A stretch of DNA of 62,000 bases from Mesostigma viride (taxonomy: Eukaryota > Streptophyta > Mesostigmatophyceae > Mesostigmatales > Mesostigmataceae). The stretch lies in assembly GCA_009746045.1 (NCBI GenBank), contig RPFO01000156.1, forward strand, positions 6,492,125 to 6,554,124. Reading direction: 5' to 3'. The position numbers and the translations under genes are program-made. The notes under the pieces are model-generated. The model did not search any database. It was not told where the DNA came from and saw only the letters and a list, made by a program, of their open reading frames with translations. Below are positions 45,497 to 56,000 of the stretch, piece after piece (position 1 is the first letter of the stretch; each line of letters starts with the position of its first letter).

Positions 45497-46608
45497 TATT
45501 AAATTAAATTATAACATGCATGACTCCGTTGGGAGACCATGTAGCACATATTCCCGTGGATGGATGGAGGGGGGACAAAGCCGCGAAACCGAACTAATCT
45601 TTAACTCTAAGCTAATCTAATCTAGAAAACCTACCTATGCTACTCAGCATCTGGAGCGCCCCTTCCGCTTGGGGGGAGTGGGCTTGCCCACAGGGGCGGG
45701 CGTATGAGCCTGGACAATGGTCTTCCACCTCTTCTTGTCCTGCATTGCAGTCCAAGCAAGAGAGAGGGAGTGAATGCGATGTTCAAACTGCGCTGGGACC
45801 ACTAGGTCAGCACGCAACTGCTGTGAGTAGGTCATGACATGTTTGCCTACCTTCTTAGGAATGTCCTTGGGGCCAGGCCAGGTCAGGATATGCCGTCCTG
45901 GCTGGCCAAGCCGCTGTGGGCCGGCCAGACCGAGGGCGGTTTCTACCTGGCTGGTGCGAGCAAGATGTCCTACGCGAATGCTATCCTACGCTGTCTAATC
46001 TCGTCCGAAATGCGAGGCATGCCCTGGTACAAAGATTCTAGATGCCTATGTGTGTCAAACCCTGCATTCAGGGCCTGACGGAGCATCCTGGTCACCGTGC
46101 CGTTTAGCTTGGCCGCCAGCGTGTCCGTGAGCGTCCATGCCTCGATCGGCGCCATACGTGAGCACCGTGAGGACCAGGACCTTGAGGAGCATGCGCTTGC
46201 GGTGCTCGCCGAGGACCTTCGAGTGCCAGTAGGTTTTCAGCGAACGATGCCGAGCCCAGGCCAGGCTGATGCGGGTGTCCACATCGGCGGCGGTGTCAGG
46301 AAGCATGCTTCCCAGCAGTTTAAAGCGATCACGAAACGGGACCTCCGTCCCGTCTAGCAGCCGTGGTAGCGGCGGGCTACTGGAAGCCCCAATCACCATA
46401 TAGCCTCAGTTTTGACACTAATCTCCAACCCCACCGCCCGCGCCTCCAAGCCCAGACAGTCCAGCCAGGTCTGAATGTGCTCGGGGCGCGCGATGAGGGT
46501 GGTGTCGTCCGCATTAATCAGGTTGGCCAGGCGCGGTAGCCGGTGCTAACCCCGCCATGCTCGCGCTCGTTAAGGATGTCCAAACCAGGCTCGAACCCCT
46601 TAAGAGCA
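45497..46608 (-). mobile_element. 5'-truncated LINE, RT family A
   Basis: A TTAAA tail (45497-45514), the stem-loop at 45519-45541, the 3' UTR, then RT C-terminal and thumb sequence on the minus strand (LVVPAQFEHRIHSLSLAWTA, IRQRRIAF, FRDRFKLLGSMLP) up to the region of the YADD box near 46500. It has several frame breaks and is a pseudogene copy. It ends at ~46608 against an inverted LINE 3' end. Confidence 0.85.
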
Positions 46609-46641
46609 TTCTCTGGGATATGTGCTACATATACTCCCGTC
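46609..46641 (+). mobile_element. LINE 3'-end scrap in inverted orientation
   Basis: CTCTGGGATATGTGCTAC followed by ATATACTCCC is the start of the 3' stem-loop region in + orientation, cut off in mid-stem and abutting the 5' end of a minus-strand LINE. Confidence 0.65.
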
Positions 46642-46802
46642 TGCCATTACAGTAGAGGACAGCTCGGATGAGGATTACAACCCCATCTAGTGCTTAAAAT
46701 GGTTGGGAAATGATGCAGACGATATTTGTTTAAACATTTGTGTAATTATTTTTTCTAATGAGATTAGCATAGTACTCCGTGGCATGCCTTTGCGCATGAC
46801 AC

Positions 46803-46807
46803 GCAAG

Positions 46808-46861
<54 letters not shown>
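46803..46861. repeat. (ACTT)n microsatellite
   Basis: About 14 perfect ACTT units. The preceding ~50 bp (TACTCCGTGGCATGCCTT) also occur at 41122-41139, again followed by ACTTACTTA, so the tract may be the tail of a short dispersed element. Confidence 0.9.
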
Positions 46862-47249
46862 GATAGACACATCAGATAGACTAGCTGGCACCATGCAAGC
46901 CCGCCCAGCCCGCGGCCGGGCGTTATGTCCTCACGGCCTGGCGTGCCCCAGGCCGCGCCCGGCAGGGCCGCCACCCGGCCGTGGACTTTTCGTGATAGAC
47001 TCGGCATGCGGACATGCACATGCTACCCTAGACGTGACGGGCTCACACCCGCAGGCAGCCTCCTGGTTTGTCTGTAATATGGAGGCGCCGGCCGATGGTA
47101 TACTCAAGGATAGATGGCAAGTCGTGACGAAGGAGACCACCCCCAAGTCGGCAGGGGCTCCGCGTGTGACCGCGTATGGCATTCATAGCGATTCGGGCCG
47201 TGGTGCCCACAACCCTGTAACTAGGACCTAGATAGCTTTCATAATCCAT
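46862..47249. other. GC-rich unassigned stretch
   Basis: A 112-codon + strand ORF (46893-47231) is present but has no recognised motif and is not supported as a gene. Confidence 0.4.
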
Positions 47250-47255
47250 TCCATC

Positions 47256-47385
47256 CCATGCTCCCCTCCCACTGAGGACTTATGCTCACGTGACGCAGTC
47301 ACGTGTCTATTAATTAATCCCATGTTCCCCTCCCACTGAGGACTTATCCTCACGTGACGCGCAGTCCCGTGTCTATTAATTAATT
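47256..47385 (+). repeat. Tandem pair of ~65-bp units with hairpin and TTAA tail
   Basis: Two near-identical units begin CCCATGCTCCCCTCCCACTG and CCCATGTTCCCCTCCCACTG. Each runs through ACTTAT and CTCACGTGACG and ends TATTAATTAA(T). In the first, CACGTGAC at 47287-47294 and GTCACGTG at 47298-47305 form a perfect hairpin with a 3-base loop. The second has a damaged version. Hairpin followed by a TTAA tail recalls the LINE 3' ends elsewhere in the window. Confidence 0.75.
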
Positions 47386-48127
47386 AGTTCATTCATGCCG
47401 TAGGCATGCCACCGGCCGGGTGAGCAATCCGTCGAAACGATCCGGCACCCCCTGTGAGCATTGCAATATGGCCGGCATGTCAGCATTGCATTAAACTATA
47501 TTGGCTTGAGCAAACATGCGGTGCTAGGCGAGGCACATATGATAACTACCTGCTGCCGGATATCAAGGAGACAAGTGCTGCCGGATATAATTGGCATTCG
47601 CCATTACAGTACTTAGAGGACAGAGATATCATCCTAGAGACGTGTTCTCAATAGATCTTTTGTTCAATTAGTTAGGAGGATGCCACTTTCCTTGTAACAA
47701 GTGCTGACTAAGTGAGACCTATGTACACTTATGTACACTGCTGCGCTATGGCGAAAAGTACCTGTGTGCTGAGGCCGTGCAAACAGCCAAGCAACATGAT
47801 GAGACCTCTGGTCGCATGTTGGGACATGTCTAGCTTAAAATGTGGCTACAGGCTGGACATCCATGGCCTGGAGCACGGCATTCGTGCATGGCTGCATCCT
47901 GTGCCCAGTCAGAAACTTCAATCCAACGCAACATGAAACTGAACCCTGAGGTGCCAAGCTTCCACCCCCCTAGAATGTAGCTCCAGGATGTCCAAACCAA
48001 GTACCCCACCTGGTGGCTGACAAGAAAACCCCACTGACCAGTGTGCAACCATGTCCAAGATGACATGCATCTATTGGTCAAGTCTCATCGATGATAGCGT
48101 GCAAGGCCGGCGCTTGCACGTGTGGCC
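47386..48127. other. 3' flank of the E1 gene
   Basis: No exon recognised except the terminal E1 exon at its right edge. It presumably contains the E1 3' UTR and poly(A) site. A fragment of the SINE 5' end (ATCAAGGAGACAA) occurs near 47562. Confidence 0.5.
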
Positions 48128-51100
48128 TCAACGGACACGTATCCTGACATCCGGCACCTCCACATCTTCCCCGTGGGCATCTGCAGGGACAGCACGGATG
48201 AGGGTAGACAGACATCAGAATCAACACACATACATGAAGATCAGCACTTGTTTATACTAGTATAAAATAAAATAGCAAAGGATAGAATAAAGTAGTACAT
48301 GCTAGTATAAACATCTAAAACCCTGTAAAAACTACGCAGTACCCATGCTGAACCACACCACGACAAGCGCAGAACCACAGCATTAGAATGACAAAGACAG
48401 ATGGGTAGCCCAGGGATGCAAGCAACCAACTACCGGCTCTGTGAGTGCAGTGCACCACCCCAGGAAACATCCCCCCCCCCCCCCCCCCGAATGACACAAA
48501 GCCAGATTGTCCGGCTCTTAGCGAGGGTGATCCTGGGGGATCGGGGTCAAACTGCAATACGACATACTATCTTGAGGCCTGTTTGATGTAATAAACGTAA
48601 TCTGGCCTGATTTAATGTAAACTTAATCAAGTTAAACTGAAATGAAGCTCAAAATCAGGCGACTTACCGGTGCAGGAGACAGAGAGGGTGATGTGCGTAG
48701 CGCGCTTGGGGAGCGCCGCCTTGGCCACCTTCTCCACGAGCGCGATAAGAGGCAGCGGGAGCCGCTCTTCCATCTTCTTGCGCATGAACTCGGCGTACAC
48801 CAGGCTCTTGCCGTACGAGGCCATGGTCACCTCCAGCCCCTGCTCCAGCTTGAAATGCTCGAGGAACGCCGCTAGCGTCATGCCCCGGCCGTCCACGCTG
48901 AACCGGTCCCAAAGGTTCCACACCAGGGGGGACCCTGCCAGCCGCTCCACTGTGAAGCGGGCCACCGGCACGGGCGCCGCGTGCACGTGCAGCGGCAGCG
49001 CGAGGTTGAGGAAGCGGTTGCGGAAGGCGGGGAGGGGGGACGTGCCGGCGGCCAGCTTGTAGAGCTCGAGGCACATGAGCCCAGCGACGACCGAGGCGGC
49101 AGGGACGAGGGAGGGGGTCACCTTGCCCGCCAGGATGCGCGCCTGCGGGACGATGATGGGCGCACCCCGTGGAGGCATGGAAAAATGTCACATCAGGCCG
49201 TGCAAAAACACAGTACGCAGGGGTGGCATTTAGTAAGGGGCCAGGGCAAGAGGGGGTAACATGAAAGGGTTGCCCGCCAGGGTTCGCGCCTGGGGGATGA
49301 CACGGGCACTGCGGGGGGAAATAGATAAACAGTCCCATGAGGCCATCCACACAGCACGGCAAAACACAGGGCCAAACGTGGCATCGGAAAGGCTCACGGT
49401 TACAGGGGGTGAGTGATTCAAAGCCGTGCCTGCGAGGATGCACACCTGGGCGATAACGAGCACACACCGAGGGTGTTGTCATATCGAAGGTAACAAGGCG
49501 AATGCGTGCCATTATGAAGGGTCGTCATGAGACCGGAATCAGCAAGGGCATGGGGCGCAAAACGAGAGGCCATGGCCAGGACGCCGCGTCGCGTCATAAA
49601 GGGCCACCAAAGGGAGCGACACAAGAAGGGGATGTGGCCAGTACACCTTTTTGGGAGAAGAGATTATGGGAGATAGCACCGTGAGGCAAATCTAAGAGAT
49701 ATGTAACGTGCATCACAGCCCTCCCCCCCCCCAATGCCCACCATCAACATGGCTCCCCTCTGCCCGTCCTGCCTTCTCCCCCTTGTCCAGCGATAGGAGC
49801 CAGTACAGAACCCCACCCTATTCCTGCCTCCCCTCGCTTCCTTGATCTCCACACACACAGTCCTCACGGCGCGTAAGCCCATCGATAGCACTCCCACCCT
49901 ATTCACGACTCCCATGACTTCACCCCTGTCTCCTACCCACCCGTCCACCCACCCACGCACCTCGTGGCGAGACATGAGCGGTATCCCGTAGTTGAGCGCG
50001 CGCAGCTTGGACGCGGCGAAGATGAAGTTGAGGTGGTCCGCCGTGTCGTCGTCGCAGTCGAGCGTCAGCGGCGTCAGACGGTAACCCTGCGAGGCGACAA
50101 GCACGACATGGGCAGCGCCAACCACAATCAATACCAACTATAATGATATACTAGTATTGAAATGATCATTACCATACGCAAATGGGAAGGCAGCACGCCG
50201 AATGGCAGCGCGGGCAGTGGCTGTCGACGTGGACACACGGACATCAGGGTGGCCTACGAGGGAACACATCTACATGTACAGGGAGGTGGAGGCGAAGGCT
50301 CCACAAGGGGCGTGTCTCTCTATTAGGGGACTGTGGCGAAGACGAGGACAACATCAACAGGGGTCCCAGGGGGAAGCCAGAGAGCGGAAAGCATCCGAGC
50401 AAGAGTGGTAAAGCTGCCCGGGCATTCAAGGTCCTGTGGCATGCCCCCACCCATCAGCACATGAATGCCACCCCATGGCGCAGGTCCGTGCATCCCTAGA
50501 AACATGTGATGCCACCCCCCCAGCGACCCCCAACGAAAAAGGCTGCTACCATAAATGCTATATCGGTATAAAGTGACTGGACCCATGTATCCCACTCACC
50601 ACCAGCTCAACCGGTGCCGGCGTCTCCTGCACAAGCCGGTCAAACGTAGCCTGATCCTGGTCCCCTGCGGACACCTGCCCGCCGCCCCGTGCCGGCTGCC
50701 CCCTCGCCTCGCTGTCGGTGACGGCGATCTTGACGCCCTCCATGGGCTCAAAGTGGGGAACCGCAACGCTGTCCGCCATCGCCCGCACCGCGCCGCGGTC
50801 CAAGCTGCCGCAGAGGCCGTACACCCCCGCTTGGAGGTTTGCGGCGGCCAGGATGAAGTCGAGGTGTGTCGGGTTGGAGGAGTCGAAGGACAGCGGTGTG
50901 GGCGGCCGCTTGTGGCCCGACCAAAAGGGCGTGTTCACGACAGTCTTCATGTCTGGGGGGAAGTTGTGGAGCATCTGCTTTGCGCCGTTGGCGAACAGGT
51001 CCTCGAACATGAGACGCGCCCACTCGACGCAGCTCTTGAAGCTGAGGGGAACAGGGATGGGGGTGGGGTGGGGGGTGGGGGTGGGGGGTGGGGGTGGGGG

Positions 51101-53013
51101 GGGGGGTGGGGGTGGGGGGTGGGGGGTGGGGGGGGGGTGGGGGGTGGGGTGGGGGGTGGGGGGTGGGGGTGGGGGGCGGGGGGTGGGGGGTGGGGGAGGG
51201 GTGGGGGAATTAGCATGGTAATAGGGAAGGGAGAGAAGAAGATGCCGGGGGGAAGGATGGACGGATTGAAGGCATGTGTGCCAGGGATGGAGTCTGTGAG
51301 AACGGGCAACATGTACAATCACAAATGGAAGCATAAATATACAGCTGCATAATGTTAAGGTATATACTTGTCTCCTCACCTGGGTGGCCTTCCTTACAAT
51401 ACCTTACTCACATAACTGATCCAGTGCTTTTAGTAACGGTACGCGTGCGTCAGCCGCTGACGCGTCAGACTTTTTCGTCCGCGCGTCAGACAGCTGACGC
51501 GTAAATTTTGGCTCTGCGTCAGTCGACTGACGCGTAAATTTTGTCTGCACGTCAGTCGTCTGACGCGTAAATTCAGGCAGCACGTCAGTACTTATGGGCA
51601 CCGAGTCTATGCGTCAGGCAGGGTCAATATATAGTGGGTACCTACTAATGTACTGAAGTCCACTGAAATGCTAACTTCGTACTGGATATCTACGAATTCA
51701 AGTTCACCAGTTCAGGTCTGTTCGTTGATATGCTTCAAGATTCTAGGCCGTTATCATGCCCATGCCAGACCCGCTGGCCCTAGCCTGCTTGGCGGCAAGA
51801 GTGACGAGAGTTCTAGACGAATGTAAAGTTGTAACCCAGGACGACTGGCAATGGTCGATGTCTCGATGATGGCAAAGGTTTTAGGAATATGATTGATGAG
51901 CTGGTTGATGAAGCATTGCGAGGTTGCCTGATTTACATATTGCTTTGAATCGAATTCCAGGTGTGTTTATTAACGCTGTAGATTTGTTTGCATAAGAAAG
52001 AATTCTGTCCATTACTAGATGCGTAGGGAAATTTCGGGCCGGGTCAGTAATATTGTATCAACATTTAACAACGTTAATGGTTTAGTCCGATAGTCAACTA
52101 GCAAAGTTAGCGACCTGGGGGTTGGAAGTTTTTGGGTGAAGGGATGGCGCCGGAAGGAATACTGGGAAAAATTAAATCTGGGGGGATCGCAGCTTTTTTC
52201 ATGCCGAAACAGGCCGCCGACATGGCCAAAGCGCCTGCGCCTGGTCCGCGTGCCATTGTTGGCATAGGCCAGGCAGCAGACGCGCTGAACCGCAGCTAGA
52301 GGAAAAGGGGGAATGATAGCAATGCAGCCAGCAGTGCAGCAGCAGCATCGGCTCAGTCCGGCAATGCTGGTGAGCCCCCAGGCTGATGCGCCGCCAACGG
52401 CGGCAAGTCAGCCGTCTGACGCGCCGCCAACGGCGGCAAGTCAGCCAGGCTGACGCGGACAAATACCCTTACTAAAAGCACTGAACTGATCCCTCTGACC
52501 TGAGCGGCTTTGTCCTTGGATAAACCACACTGACAAAATTGACCCTCACCTGAGCGGCTTGTCCTTTGTGAGTGCGTCGCGCACACCCTCCAGCGTCGCA
52601 CTGCGCGTGGCGGTCGCCTTAGCCAGCTTGTCCAGCCAATCTCGGCTGCCCAGGTACGCGTTCACGTTGGCCGGGCGCGTGCGGAACAGCGCGTCGAACG
52701 TCTCGGCCGCCCACGCGACCGCGTGTTCCGGCGCATACGGGAAGTTGCGCAGCGTGCAGATCGGTGTGTCACGTTCCGGCGGGTCCCTGCAGATTTTTGA
52801 CAGAACACCATTCCATACAGTGGATTTGACGTAATTATAAAAAGCCGGGGCGGTCGAGGATATTGGGCGTGTTTGTTAGCGTGTTTGGGTATCACATCGG
52901 TGGCGACGTTGGAAAAACACCACCGCATGAATACCGCGCCGTCAATGGCAGGTGAGGAAAACCATGTTTTTTTGTGTGCGTATGTGTGTGCGTGTGCGTG
53001 TGCGTGTGCGCGT

Positions 53014-53086
<73 letters not shown>

Positions 53087-56000
53087 GTGTGATGTGTGTG
53101 CCCCTCGCCTCGCGTTCGACCAGCCCCCCCCCCCCTCGCCTTGCGTTCGAGTAGAGCCCCTCCCCCCCTCCCTCACCTCGTGTTTCAGTAGGGACACCTC
53201 CCCCCCCTCCCTCACCTCGCGTTCGAGTACGGTTCTGTGAGAAAGGGCACCACCGTCTGGACGCTTCCCTTAAGACTGGAGACGCCCCCGTCAAGATAGG
53301 CCTTTCGGAACGAGATCGACTTGGCATCCAGCGCCATGCGCGAGCTGGCGTCCTCCAGGCCGCCCAAGAGCACGGATAGCGGCTCGAAGAACGAGTCTGT
53401 TAGGAGGGAACCGCCCGGCGGCCCGCCCATGCCCCCCCCCGGACCTGAGGGGATGGCAGCACTACCGGCCGTGCTGTCGGACACGTCGGTGGCGGGTGCC
53501 AGCGGTTCGATAATCGCGCCAGTCTTCACGTCGGGGTTGCGTTCGCGGATGGCGGCAGCGGCCACGGTGGCGCGGGGCCGGTGGACGTCGGTCGGCCGGT
53601 AGAGGAACTGGTTGGACAGGTGGGGGACTTGGACGGGGGCGGCGTCGACGACGGCGATGTGGCCGTGTTCTCCGGTGGCCACGCCCATCACAGCGAGGTT
53701 CTTGAGCAGCTCACAGCCGATGCTGCCGGCACCCGCCACCAGGCACTGGGGGGCAGCGGAGAGGTGGATGAGGCAGGCGGGGCAGGTGGGGAGGAGGTAC
53801 GATGAGCCAGCAGGTGGGGAGGGTAGAGGCGGCGTGGTGGTGGATAAGGCCGCCGATTAGGCCACGCAAGGGCGCCCCCCCTTGTTTCACAAAGATGGAT
53901 CACATGGTTCTGTTATGACTCATGAGGGCTGCGCAGAGCGGTCATAGCATGGGTGTTGGCTAAGGGGCGTTGGGGTACAGGATGAGGGGCGTTTTGGGGG
54001 GGAGGGGCGTTGGGGTATAGGATGGATGAGGGGACACAGGGAAGACACGAATCAGGGGGAAGAGTGACGATGGAAAACTAGTATATAAAAGGGCGGGAGT
54101 GTGACGTGACATGGGGATGTTGCCGTGGGAAAAGTATAGAATGGATGGGTGAAAGGGAGCAACGAGGACGAGGGCAGGAGAAGGCATACAGAAAGCAACT
54201 AACAAGCATAAAACTAAAAAGCAACTAGAAAGCGCAGAGCCCAGCAAGCAAAGCATACAAAGAGATGACCCCCACCGTCTAGGTCATCTTGTTGCTCTTA
54301 GCCTAAGCCAGCCATAATTTCGATGAACAAGGCAGCACATGTCCATCTCCATTCACATTCATCATCCTGAACGACTCTAAAACACGGACAAGATAATGGC
54401 AGGCTCGAGCTACCATGGTCCGAATTCTCCAGATTTCTGGCCTGCGCGGGTTGTCTCATTGAGATGACAGGCGCGTTCTCAGGCGCAACATTACACTAGA
54501 CACTGCTGGGTATGGGACCGTCCCAGAGTGCTGACTTCTTCCCCATTTCTTTTTTGTGGTCGTGACCTCGACCACTTCACGCTGCACACTGGCACACCGC
54601 ACCACAAAAAAGCAACAACAGCTTCCCACACACAATGGACAGGCAGGCACAGGGAAGCTGGCGACTACCGAGGTCCACACTTGCGGTATCGAGGCATGAA
54701 ATGGGTGTGGAAGCGTCTGTGTAGAAAATATATACGCATCAAGCGCCCTCACACACCTTGAAACCGCTCAAGCTGGCCTGCATGTCGTCGCCAAAGACTA
54801 TCCTCTGGCCGCTGTAACACGCCGCCGACGACGCAGGTGTGGCCGCGGGCGGTTGCGACAGCTGGCTGCCGTCCCCTATGTTCGGCTGGCTGGCATCGGC
54901 AACCCCATCACCACATGCCGAGCCATCAGCACCGCCATGGCCGTTCGCATAATGCCTCGACTCATCTACACCGGCGGAGGACAGGGGAGCCGTGGGGCCT
55001 GAGCTGGTGGCAAGGGGGGCCACAACCCCATCCGCTGGCCCCCCAGGGGTGTTCCCGTAGCTCTGGCGGCGGCCGGGCTGTTCCAACCCTGCAGCCAGCG
55101 CGCCCAGGTGGCCGTGGGGGGAGGAGGACGCGGTGAGGCACTCGACCGCGTCTAAGAATAGCCACTGATGGATGGGCATCAGCTTGCCCGAGGCCGACTG
55201 CGTGCCCACAGGACGCGATGGGGAGACAGAAACGAGAGCAGCGAGACCGGCGGGGATTAAAAAGTTGTGAAAAGAGAACAAGTTGTGAAGGGGGGTAGGA
55301 AGTCGACAAGAGAACAAGTTGTGGAGGGGGGTAGGAAGTCGACAAGAGAACAAGTTGTGGAGGGGGGTAGGAAGTCGACAAGAGAACAAGTTGTGAAGGG
55401 GGTAGGAAGTCGACAAGAGAACAAGTTGTGAAGGGGGGTAGGAAGTCGACAAGAGAACAAGTTGTGGAGGGGGGTAGGAAGTCGACAAGAGAACAAGTTG
55501 TGGAGGGGGGTAGGAAGTCGACAAGAGAACAAGTTGTGGAGGGGGGTAGGAAGTCGACAAGAGAACAAGTTGTGGAGGGGGGTAGGAAGTCGACAAGAGA
55601 ACAAGTTGTGAAGGGGGGTAGGAAGTCGACAAGAGAACAAGTTGTGGAGGGGGGTAGGAAGTCGACAAGAGAACAAGTTGTGGAGGGGGGTAGGAAGTCG
55701 ACAAGAGAACAAGTTGTGAAGGGGGGTAGGAAGTCGACAAGAGAACAAGTTGTGAAGGGGGTAGGAAGTCGACAAGAGAACAAGTTGTGGAGGGGGGTAG
55801 GAAGTCGACAAGAGAACAAGTTGTGGAGGGGGGTAGGAAGTCGACAAGAGAACAAGTTGTGGAGGGGGGTAGGAAGTCGACAAGAGAACAAGTTGTGGAG
55901 GGGGGTAGGAAGTCGACAAGAGAACAAGTTGTGAAGGGGGTAGGAAGTCGACAAGAGAACAAGTTGTGGAGGGGGGTAGGAAGTCGACAAGAGAACAAGT

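Noticed and set aside
46893-47231. 112-codon + strand ORF
   Set aside because: No motif, no splice context, no similarity recognised.
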